Below are positions 51,343 to 59,935 of a stretch of 64,000 nt of DNA, piece by piece. The translations under genes and the position numbers were made by a program. The notes beneath the pieces were generated by a model. The model ran no database searches and was not told the origin of the DNA. It was given only the letters and a program-made list of their open reading frames with translations. Source of the stretch: Cryptosporidium bovis (Eukaryota > Apicomplexa > Conoidasida > Eucoccidiorida > Cryptosporidiidae); contig VHIT02000028.1 of NCBI GenBank assembly GCA_009768925.2, forward strand, positions 248,001-312,000, read 5' to 3'. The stretch's first letter is position 1. Each line of letters opens with the position of its first letter.

Positions 51343-51954
51343 TTAGGAAAACCATAATTGTGAAACTGCCATATCTTTGATTTTAACATTGACAGAATTA
51401 AACCAGTCCTCTATTCTATGGGGATATGGACCATCTTGACAGTTGTTCATTGAAACGGAAGTTCCATCTAATGGGAATCCGAATGCGATGTCAATATTTG
51501 ACTTTTTTAGTACCCAACCTTGAATTTTTCCAAGTTCTGTACATTCTAAGGTGTGAGAAATATACGATGTTACTTTATTTGAGTATATATGTTTCCCAGT
51601 TTTATTTCTAATTTTAATAAAAATAAGACTTTCGATTCCAATCGAAGGAGCGTTTACAACGATATATTCAGGCTCATTTGTAGGTGGTTTTGTCATTACT
51701 TGAGTGTTTATGTCATTTATGGACCAAAATTTGGAAGGATCAACAAGAAAGTATACTTTTGAGGCTCTGGCACTTGCCCCACTTGTTGAATTGTCATTGC
51801 TTAAAATTGAAGCTCTAGAGTATCTATTTTTATTGTTTGAAGTAAAAATATTGCTTATTGATAGGCATAAATCTATATTAATCAATAGTGTTAGTAAAAT
51901 TGCAACATTAATTGCGCTATTAAATATTCTGATTTTAATATATTTCTCTTTCAT
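51343..51954 (-). CDS. Predicted secreted protein, unknown function
   Basis: A 203-residue protein with ATG at 51954; the frame upstream has only non-ATG codons. The N terminus MKEKYIKIRIF plus a hydrophobic run (about 12-32, ending LCLSIS) is a plausible signal peptide or anchor. A short Ser/Asn/Arg-rich stretch follows, then a compact region with mixed strand pattern (KVYFLVDPSKFW, EYIVVNAPSIGIESLIFIKI, KIQGWVLKKSNIDIAFGFPLDG). Two cysteines, about C140 and C176, could form one disulfide. No family recognised. Cryptosporidium genomes hold many short secreted lineage-specific proteins, and this fits that class. A stem-loop follows the stop codon. Confidence 0.7.
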   Translation of the reverse strand: MKEKYIKIRIFNSAINVAILLTLLINIDLCLSISNIFTSNNKNRYSRASILSNDNSTSGASARASKVYFLVDPSKFWSINDINTQVMTKPPTNEPEYIVVNAPSIGIESLIFIKIRNKTGKHIYSNKVTSYISHTLECTELGKIQGWVLKKSNIDIAFGFPLDGTSVSMNNCQDGPYPHRIEDWFNSVNVKIKDMAVSQLWFS

Positions 51955-52728
51955 TATGTAAATTTGTATAAAATGTATATATTTAGACACAAATACCGTC
52001 CAAATTAAAGCAAATACCAATGATGATTTGTAAAAACTATATGAAAGATGGTGTTACAAATACTTTTTAGATACCTGATATTAGTATATTTAACAGGAAA
52101 TAAAAATAAGACCTTAGAACGTACATTAAGGAAAAAAACAGAGGTTTGGGACATTTATAATTTTAATATAATAATGAAATAGAAAAAAAAGCTTTATTAC
52201 CAATGAAAAATAAGGTTCAGAAAGCAACAAAAGTTTTGTTAATAAGATATTTCTTAAAGAATAATCTTTATATTTTAATATGACCATTTTACTCATCTTT
52301 ATTTGACATTAAAGCAAATCTAAAAAAGTACAAATTCGGTTTTCAACTTAATTTCGCAGAATTGCACTTTTTCGCCATATTAGGTTTAAAAAAAACTAGG
52401 AATTGAGCTAATTATAGTAAATACACTAAGTACCGTACAAATAATGAGGAAAATGTATGAATCCAAGTTTTTTATTCCGAAATAATTTTTTTTTAAATTG
52501 TGTGTGTTGAAATTAGGGATCACAAAATTGTTTGAGGCCTTAAATGGTGTGTGCATAATATGGAAGAAAAAATTATAAATTTTAAAGGAAATAAAGGAAT
52601 ATATCAGAATATATATTTTTGTAAGTTATAGAACACTGATAAGTCATATAAAGAATATAGTTGGTAATATTTTATTGTACAACAATTAAATTATTAGTGA
52701 ATCTTGAACAAAAGGTAAATGTAGAAGA
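51955..52728. other. Divergent promoter region, nothing recognised
   Basis: 774 bases between the secreted-protein and coiled-coil gene starts, A+T-rich with several homopolymer A and T runs. No GC-rich motif or gene seen. Confidence 0.55.
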
Positions 52729-53616
52729 ATGACAAGTTTATTTGGGGTCTCACCTACATCAAGTAAAGCATTGAGCTCTATTTTAAGGATAAAAATACCG
52801 AATGTTGATATTGATGATGGAAGATTATTAATAAACAAGATAGATTTATCAAAAATAAGCAGTTTAAGTGATGCTAGTAACATAAACACTCCCTTAATAT
52901 TGTCCTCTTTTCCAACTCCAATGAGCATTAGTAGAACTAGAAAATCGATTAATAGTACCAATATGGACTTTACTCCACATAAAATAAATGCAATTAATAG
53001 AAAAAATAAAGATAATTTAACAACAAATAACTCATCAACATTCACATTATCATCAAACCAATCCTTGTCTTGTTCTTCGCCCTCTGATAATGAAAAAAAA
53101 TGTGTAAAAGATAATTTGGAGTACAACGAGAAAATGATTAATTTATTAGAGAAAAAAAAGTTACAATTAAAGACAAGTATAGAAACATTAAAAGTACAGT
53201 TAAAGAGAAATATACGTCAAATTGACTATATAAACCTGAAAATAAAAGAATTGAAAGGCGATACTTATAGTGAAAATGTATACGCAAGAAACAGTATAAC
53301 TGACTACTGTAACAATAAGTCAGAATTTGACCCGTTTCATCAATTAAATGATAACGGAATATTCTACAGTATGAGCACAAACACAGATATAAGCACATGC
53401 ATTAATAGCCCAAATAACGAATTATCTAACAGCAATGAATTTTTTAAAAAAGATAATCAAAATAACAATACCATCACTGCTAATTTTCAAACACCAAGAA
53501 AAAATAATAGTTTATACAATATTTTTGAGGAAAATAGTGTTATTATCAGTGATAGTGAATGGGTAATTTTGCCTGAGTTCAATTATATATTCAATAAGTG
53601 CACAGTTTGCCTCTAA
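52729..53616 (+). CDS. Small coiled-coil protein, unknown function
   Basis: A 295-residue protein of unknown family. The first ~130 residues are Ser/Thr/Asn-rich with scattered TP and SP sites (for example SSFPTPMS, DFTPHK), suggesting kinase targets. A coiled coil covers about 126-175 (EYNEKMINLLEKKKLQLKTS and QLKRNIRQIDYINLKIKELK). The rest is Asn/Ser-rich and ends with SDSEWVILPEFNY and three closing residues containing Cys. No signal peptide, membrane helix or catalytic motif is visible. ATG at 52729, single exon. It may be a lineage-specific nuclear or cytoskeletal factor, but that is a guess. Confidence 0.65.
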   Translation: MTSLFGVSPTSSKALSSILRIKIPNVDIDDGRLLINKIDLSKISSLSDASNINTPLILSSFPTPMSISRTRKSINSTNMDFTPHKINAINRKNKDNLTTNNSSTFTLSSNQSLSCSSPSDNEKKCVKDNLEYNEKMINLLEKKKLQLKTSIETLKVQLKRNIRQIDYINLKIKELKGDTYSENVYARNSITDYCNNKSEFDPFHQLNDNGIFYSMSTNTDISTCINSPNNELSNSNEFFKKDNQNNNTITANFQTPRKNNSLYNIFEENSVIISDSEWVILPEFNYIFNKCTVCL

Positions 53617-54263
53617 ATTTATTAAATAACGCACTGTTCATACTAAGATATATAGTAACCTACAAACCTATATATATATTTGTACATACAAAGGTAAATT
53701 AAGGTAGTTAATACAATGATAATAGAATTAATGCCTAATCTCCCCTTCCCATATATATCACGACCTCCCTTAATTTTTTTGACGATATATTTGTGTTTTT
53801 TATAACATGCATTTAAATTTGTATTATCCCTCAACCATTACTTTTTATAATTATAAACCACAATGGGCGCCAATGAAATGACCTTTAACATTAACAATAC
53901 AGGGTAAAAAGTGATGTCAGGCGGGAGGGGGTACAAGTGGCAGACAATAATGATAGTAATAATAGTAACTCCAATGTTAATTAATAGTAATGTGAAATTA
54001 TAAATATCACAGTTAAGTAACGCAAATATTAACGTATAAAAATGGTATAAATTATTTAGCAATTTGGCGTCTTAAAAGAGTCACGTCTAACAATTTTATA
54101 ATAATAAAAGTAAATGACAAATTAAGAGTAGCTATATTTTCTCTTGTTGAGAAGAAAGAACTCACTTTAATAGAATATTCTGGTTTTCACTTTACTTAAT
54201 TTTGTGAATTTTTTCTGGAGTTATTTTACACTTGTATTTATTAGGAAATATATTACTTCGAGA
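53617..54263. other. Promoter region of the eS28 gene
   Basis: 647 bases between two plus-strand genes. Two GC-rich motifs are TGGGCGCCAA (53864-53873) and GGCGGGAGGGG (53920-53930), about 340-400 bases before the eS28 start. The minus-strand open frames here look spurious. Confidence 0.5.
53864..53930. promoter_or_regulatory. Pair of E2F-like GC motifs before eS28
   Basis: TGGGCGCCAA and GGCGGGAGGGG lie 46 bases apart in otherwise A+T-rich DNA. Both share the GGCG core with other sites in the window. The spacing to the start codon (about 340-400 bases) includes any 5' UTR. Confidence 0.35.
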
Positions 54264-54615
54264 ATGGTAGGTTTCGTAAACAGAAACGGTTATTTGTACG
54301 ATTTAAGGATTTAATTGATTGTATTATGATACAGTCACATTTCTTTCCGAACGAGAAATAACCATGATTATATTCGTCTTTCATACAATTACATATTTTA
54401 ATTTTTAGGACTCTGCACCTAAGTTAGCTAAAGTTGAAAAGGTTCTTGGCCGCACAGGTTCTCGTGGTGGTGTTATTCAAGTTCGTGTACAATTCATGTC
54501 GGGTGAATCTGATTTGGCAGGAAGATCTTTAATCCGTAATGTCAGGGGTCCAGTTAGAGAAGGCGACATATTGGCGTTGTTGGAGACGGAAAGAGAAGCA
54601 CGTCGTCTCAGATAA
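54264..54615 (+). CDS. RPS28: 40S ribosomal protein eS28 (RPS28), two exons
   Basis: Exon 1 codes only the start codon ATG (54264-54266), followed at once by a GTAGGT donor. Exon 2 (54409-54615) supplies the remaining 68 residues, for 69 in all, the usual eS28 length. The intron is 142 bases and ends in TTTTTAG. Recognised from [46 protein letters not shown] and [10 protein letters not shown], nearly identical to other eukaryotes. eS28 sits near the mRNA exit channel of the small subunit. No other ATG fits in frame before exon 2, which supports the split start. Codon use is less A+T-biased than in its neighbours, as expected for a ribosomal protein. Confidence 0.93.
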
Positions 54616-55034
54616 ATTGTTTATATGATGTTTTGTGTGTTATCTTTCCTTATTTAACAAAATTGGGTAGATTCCAATGTGGTGTTCACATAATCATTAT
54701 ATAACTATTTCTAGGTAAAAAATAACACTTGAAGGGTAATAATAGTAGATGGAGATAAATAAGCGAATGGATAGGCGACAATTAACAAACTATATCATTC
54801 TAATTTTAGTTTTTTATTGTATCTGTATTCTGCATATTATTTGTCGATTTTCCCACCTTTCTGTGAGTCAGATAATTTATATATCGTCTCTCTAAACATG
54901 GCCTGATGTATGAAAGCTTTGTTTCCTGGAACGAAGAGTTGAAACAAATAAAAGGAGTGGATTTGTGAATACATGAACGTAAATTAAATCAAGTAGTTGA
55001 GAGAAAAAAAGTCATTTAAAGTGAAATTCAGTAA
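54616..55034. other. Convergent intergenic region, nothing recognised
   Basis: 419 bases between the eS28 and WD40 gene ends. No open frame or RNA-like element of note. Confidence 0.55.
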
Positions 55035-56294
55035 TTAATTTGCATTATTGCACCAAATAACACAGGAAGAATTTGGATAACTTGATGTAGTTAATAACAA
55101 GTCGTTATTTAAATAACTGAAATTAAGCTCATTTCTTGGAAAAACAGAAACTGATGTTACAATTGACTCGGGATTACATGAATTACCAATTGAAAAATAG
55201 TTGCTATTAGAGCGTATTTGCTTCTCGTTATTGGTAATAGTATTTGCATTAAACATAATAGCATCACTATTTCCAAATGGACTATTATCTAGTTCGTTGT
55301 TATTAATAGGAATTATTCTTGGAATAATATACATATTTTTGTATACCTCTGAGAAGCCTGTATATTTTGGTATTAATATGCTGTTATTTAAACCAGAAGA
55401 AACAATACCGTCACATTTTTCAATATTCCAACTAACTATATTAGTTTTTTCGGTGCTGTTGTCTTTGTTTATTTTCCAGACACATGATGATTTATCACCT
55501 ATACAGAATAAATTATAACTGCCTTTAAAATCATTTTTCTTTGAAAATATTGAATGTAGTGTACATTCGGAACCGTTAGGCCCTGAAAATGTCTTAAGCA
55601 ATTTCAAATCACTTGATTTCCATATTCTTATCTTTCCATCAAAAGATGTAGAAGATAAAACACCATTTAGACCATTATTGCTAATATTTTTAAAACATGA
55701 ATTCGGTGATATTTCTATACTAGTTACTGGTCCTTCATGGGCGAGAACTTGCATAACGTACTCATTTTCTTTTCTTAAATCCCAACTTTTGATATAACCA
55801 TCGTATCCACCTATATAAATATAGTTGCACTCCCAATTATATGGTATTGCTGTACATGTACATGGCCCTTTTTGTGTTTCGCCAAGGCTAGAAATACATG
55901 ACTCATTTACTTTTACCTTCTTATTATTCAAGCCTATCCTTAAGTCATATATATAATAGTATCCTGTTGAAAAACATACCATCAAATAATTACCATTTTC
56001 ATCGCTTCTTATATCATTCACCCCTATGTCGACCTCATTTAATAGTGAAAGTGATGCCTTTCTTTTTATTTCTCTCAGATCATTTTTTTCAAGTGACATT
56101 ATTTTTTTCCCTGTTTCTGTTTCATTTATAAATATTTCGCCTTTATCAGTGCCACATGCTATTCCAAAACCATTAAATACAAATGTTCCACGTACTATTG
56201 AGTAATTATTTGTAACATTTGTATTTCCATCACTATTGTTATTTATTTTTATTATTGGTTCCCATTTAGGATTATCATCGTCTACAGTACCCAT
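55035..56294 (-). CDS. WD40-repeat protein, unassigned
   Basis: A 419-residue beta-propeller protein, ATG at 56294. Clear WD-like blades: VNDIRSDENGNYLMVCFSTG ending YIYDLR (about 88-120); TAIPYNWECNYIYIGGYDGY ending IKSWDLR (about 147-173); and LAHEGPVTSIEISPNS, later SSTSFDGKIRIWKSSDL (about 181-227). Further weaker blades follow. The C-terminal ~130 residues hold Asn-rich loops. No extra domain points to a pathway, so it is most likely a scaffold subunit of some complex. I could not match it to a specific family. Single exon; the start lies in a divergent promoter shared with the biotin ligase. Confidence 0.75.
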   Translation of the reverse strand: MGTVDDDNPKWEPIIKINNNSDGNTNVTNNYSIVRGTFVFNGFGIACGTDKGEIFINETETGKKIMSLEKNDLREIKRKASLSLLNEVDIGVNDIRSDENGNYLMVCFSTGYYYIYDLRIGLNNKKVKVNESCISSLGETQKGPCTCTAIPYNWECNYIYIGGYDGYIKSWDLRKENEYVMQVLAHEGPVTSIEISPNSCFKNISNNGLNGVLSSTSFDGKIRIWKSSDLKLLKTFSGPNGSECTLHSIFSKKNDFKGSYNLFCIGDKSSCVWKINKDNSTEKTNIVSWNIEKCDGIVSSGLNNSILIPKYTGFSEVYKNMYIIPRIIPINNNELDNSPFGNSDAIMFNANTITNNEKQIRSNSNYFSIGNSCNPESIVTSVSVFPRNELNFSYLNNDLLLTTSSYPNSSCVIWCNNAN

Positions 56295-56989
56295 TTCAAC
56301 GGTTCATTTCAATTTATATATTAATCTTTGTATCTACAGTAATAAACTGTTTTTTTGTCTATATTGTATTATCTTCTTGACATTAAAATTATGTTTTAAA
56401 TAAAAGTGAATTTTGCCAAACTTTAATTCCAAGTGGTATTTATTATTATTTGCACTAGTTTTATTTTAAAATATTAACTTTAAATGAATATGTTTTCTCA
56501 CTAATCTTGCTTTTTGCATTGAAATTGAAAAAATGCAGTAATAAAGAAGAAATTCGTTTAAGATTTGAAATACAGGATATATATTATAACTGAAAAAATA
56601 ATAGTAGTAACTATTGTAGTCTATTAAAAAAAAATTGTCTTGCTATTTTTGGCATGTATTTTTTAACAGTAGCGCCAATTTATTAACTGCCTAACTATTT
56701 TATTTGTTAAGGCATTCAAAAAGCAAAAATGGTGAAAAGTAATGGTAACAGAGGTGATTGTTTTGTCGGTCAATACTGTTATTATTATTATGTGTATTAA
56801 ATGAACCAATTTTCCGCTAAGTTTTTAATAATTAATCTCAATTTTATTTCACAAGCAGTCAATATTTAAATAAAAGGGGTCAATTGAGGGACAGTTGATG
56901 ATCAAATCTCTCACAGAATAATATATTTATACACTAATTAAACTTTAATATTTTCTATTTTTATATATTGCTTAAAATTAATAATAATT
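56295..56989. other. Divergent promoter region, WD40 and biotin ligase genes
   Basis: 695 bases, A+T-rich. AGTAGCGCCAAT at 56668-56679, near the middle, is the only GC-rich motif and fits the GCGCC element seen elsewhere. No gene seen. Confidence 0.5.
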
Positions 56990-58060
56990 ATGGGTGACAT
57001 TCCATTAGAAATTCCAGATATTGAATACAAACACAGTGAACTTCCTCTTTATATTTGTAGATTTAAAAAAATAGGTTCTACACAAATTTGGGCTTATAAT
57101 AATGTTGACAAATTAGTAGATGATAATAAATTGTCTCCAAATATGTGGACATTGGTTACAGCAGACCAAATGACCTCCGGAATTGGTTCTGAAGACTCAA
57201 AAACGGGTTTACCACACAAATGGTATACTTTAGAAGGGAAGAATTTAAATTTAACTTACATAGCTCTTAGACTCATTGATGAAAATAATGAAGATACTTC
57301 TAAAGCATATAATAACAATAGTTGTAGTTTGAAATTAAACCATTCCATTAAAAATATTGGATTTTACATATTAAGTTTGTCATTAGTAGTATGTAAAGTA
57401 ATAGAGAAATTTGGTATTAAAAATGCAAAAATAAAGTGGATAAATGATATATTTGTAAACAATAAAAAGATAGGTGGTGTTATCTGCAAAAAATTAGATA
57501 AAATTTACACTTTTAATAATATGAAATATGAGCCTTTTGTAATAGGAATAGGTGTGAATATATTTCATAGGGAAAAAGAAATACCTGTTGACGTTGAACA
57601 TCCTGCAACATCACTAATACTAGAAAATAAATCAAATCAGTTTGATATTAACCTAGATGACATATCTGAAAAAATGCATTTTAATGTAATTAAGTGTATT
57701 TCTAAGCTTAATTCAAGTAATGATGCTGTATTCTCAGAAAGGAATGTTAGTAACTATTCTATTATCAATTCAAAAGTGGATTTTGTTTATCTAAACAAGG
57801 TAAATATTACTATTGGCAATGATAATAATAATGTTAGTAATTACTCTTTTAAAAAATCAATTTTAGACGAAATAAATGAAAGACTTTTATACAAAGGAAA
57901 GATGGTAAGTATAACAGAAAATAAATTGTTAAATGAACATAATAATATGGGAATGTTTGTTGGAATCGATGAAAATGGTTATGCCATCATTAAGACAACA
58001 GATGGGAATATAAATCTCATTTTAACACATGGGAGAATGAAGTGTTTAACTGTTATTTAA
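56990..58060 (+). CDS. HLCS: Biotin protein ligase (BirA/HLCS family)
   Basis: A 356-residue enzyme that attaches biotin to carboxylases, in this parasite presumably acetyl-CoA carboxylase. Seen: ICRFKKIGSTQIWA (STN-like start of the catalytic domain); the adenylate loop around residues 58-78 (ADQMTSGIGSEDSKTGLPHK); GKNLNLTYIALRL; KWINDIFVNNKKIGGVI at 149-165, matching the KWPND--KKIGGIL core; and VIGIGVNIF. The C-terminal cap domain is present but has an Asn-rich insertion near 245-285. The usual GRGRRGRxW loop is not conserved: it reads SGIGSEDSKTGLPHKW, with extra residues and no Arg. Residues 149 and 159-160 keep the Lys that bind the substrate. Single exon. The stop overlaps the end of the minus-strand secreted-protein gene. 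Confidence 0.85.
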   Translation: MGDIPLEIPDIEYKHSELPLYICRFKKIGSTQIWAYNNVDKLVDDNKLSPNMWTLVTADQMTSGIGSEDSKTGLPHKWYTLEGKNLNLTYIALRLIDENNEDTSKAYNNNSCSLKLNHSIKNIGFYILSLSLVVCKVIEKFGIKNAKIKWINDIFVNNKKIGGVICKKLDKIYTFNNMKYEPFVIGIGVNIFHREKEIPVDVEHPATSLILENKSNQFDINLDDISEKMHFNVIKCISKLNSSNDAVFSERNVSNYSIINSKVDFVYLNKVNITIGNDNNNVSNYSFKKSILDEINERLLYKGKMVSITENKLLNEHNNMGMFVGIDENGYAIIKTTDGNINLILTHGRMKCLTVI

Positions 58061-59131
58061 AAACTAATTGTAGCTCAAGAATTGACGTTAACTCTTTGTC
58101 CTCTTCAACTTCAATTCCATATATATCACTTTTAGAGTATGGGCATTCTATATTTATTTTGTGATCATAATGGCATAATTAGTTAAATAAAGTGCCAATT
58201 ATAGTTAATTATAAAGTAATTAGTTCATTGATTCATTATTTTGTTAAACTTACCGTATTCAATTGTAAATCTTGACAAATAGTTATTACTGCCGGATATT
58301 ACATATGGCCAAATAGTATCTCTTACAACTCTATTCCAAAAATGATATATAATTGCAATTATTCCACAAAATTGCCTTGAATCTGAATAAGCATTAAACC
58401 ACAGTCTTTTTTCAACACTTTCAGCTATTTGAGAAATATGCTGTCTTATGTATTTCTCTTCAAATATTATCAACGTATAAAGATATGATACAGAAATCAT
58501 ACTTGGGGTGTCTAATAGTTCTTTAATACTATTACTCTTTTTTATTAACTCATTTACTATTTCTTTGAAACAAAATATACAATCCAATATTGGTTCTTTA
58601 ACATGTTCAGCTATTCTCATCCCATATCTAGCACACTTCTTTGAAACTTCCATGTTCTTATCATGTACTGATGGATATTTTCTTCTATCAAAATCTTTTA
58701 AACATTTAAACAATTTTTTAAATTCTCTTGAGGTCTTACTTTGTTTGGCTATTTTCTCACCTGAAACATCAATTTTAGTGTTAATTTGTAGTACAATATG
58801 GTGTCAGAATTTTAAATAAAACGATTAATGTGTATAAATGCAAAATGTTACGGTAAAATGGTTAGTTTTTACGTTTTAATTATTAATCTTAGTTGTAGAC
58901 TAAATTGTTGTCCAACTTACCTAGGTGGGTACATCTCATTTCTTTTGGGAATGATGTCGCCTCATTGATTTCATCATGTTTTAAATCATAACCACCACCT
59001 CTTTTTAATAATTTTGGAATAGCTCCAGCGGCCTCTACTTTAGTTATTGAGTTATCATAAATTAAAAAGTGTGAACTCAAGGAGAATATTATTATGGAAA
59101 TTAATCCATTAATACTTAATTTGAGCTCCAT
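58053..59131 (-). CDS. Predicted secreted Cys-containing protein, three exons
   Basis: On the minus strand exons 58921-59131, 58254-58760 and 58053-58147 join to 270 residues. Both introns start GTAAGT and are phase 1 (160 and 106 bases; acceptors TTTCAG and ATATAG), and the frame stays open throughout. The N terminus MELKLSINGLISIIIFSLSS is a strong signal peptide. The mature part is helical and basic (KIAKQSKTSREFKKLFKCL, then HVKEPILDCIFCFKEIVNEL) with seven cysteines spread over it. No transmembrane helix after the signal and no family recognised. This is probably a lineage-specific secreted protein, perhaps of the host interface; that is inference. Its stop (58053-58055) overlaps the biotin ligase tail by 8 bases. 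Confidence 0.72.
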
Positions 59132-59935
59132 GTTCCCAAATTAGAACTAATTGATTAGTTGTTCTCCTTCTATTAGTCACTTTCAGTTGTATATTCGTAA
59201 ATTTGTTTATTAAATAATTTACTATTATATTTGATTAATAATAGTATATTGGTCAAAATATATCTAAGTGGTAATTTTAGAATATTAAAACGACTGGATT
59301 TATTTTGTGGCCCTAACACAAATTAATTTATTCAATTGCCTTATTCTTGAATAAGAATATATTTAAATCAGTATTATATTACACCCTTATTAATTTAAAT
59401 ATTAATGCTTTAAATAAGCTTATAAAATTAAAAAAAAATCAAAAAGAAAAACGCTATATACTATTAAAACACTAACTTGTTTTGAGTTATAAAAAATCTA
59501 TTCTCTAAAATTATTGATTACTTGTTTCTAACTTTCATGTTCACATTCATTCACATGACATCTTTTGACATGTCTATTTTGACACACTGCAACCAACACG
59601 CCGCCGGCGCCCCAGCAGTGGCGCTCTGAGGATATATACTATCGTGGCATTGTTTAAGTGTCTGAGATGACAGATAAAAAAATAATTAGGAATATTTTGT
59701 AGGCAGAAAGAGAAGGGGGACAATAAAAACGCTATAACAAGGAGACAAATTATTGTTTGAGCTGAGGTACTATATATATAGACTTAACTGTTAATCAGTA
59801 CCGTGTATAAGAGTAATTGAATGATTTATAAATAGAATTTACCGTAGTGGTAATAATTATTTTCAAATATATTCAATATTAGATGGTATAGTGCCTCAAG
59901 ATTAGTTTTAAAATTCGATTAAAAAATATTTCAAA
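59132..59935. other. Divergent promoter region, secreted-protein and PWP2 genes
   Basis: 804 bases. A GC-rich patch at 59597-59625 contains CCGCCGGCGCCCC and GGCGCT, about 310-340 bases before PWP2, the most GC-rich spot of the window. A TATATATATA run lies at 59770-59780. No gene seen. Confidence 0.55.
59597..59625. promoter_or_regulatory. GC-rich GCGCC cluster upstream of PWP2
   Basis: CCGCCGGCGCCCC and, 11 bases on, GGCGCT together give at least two E2F-like GCGC cores in 29 bases. Ribosome-assembly genes in many eukaryotes are E2F-linked, which would fit PWP2; inference. Confidence 0.4.
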
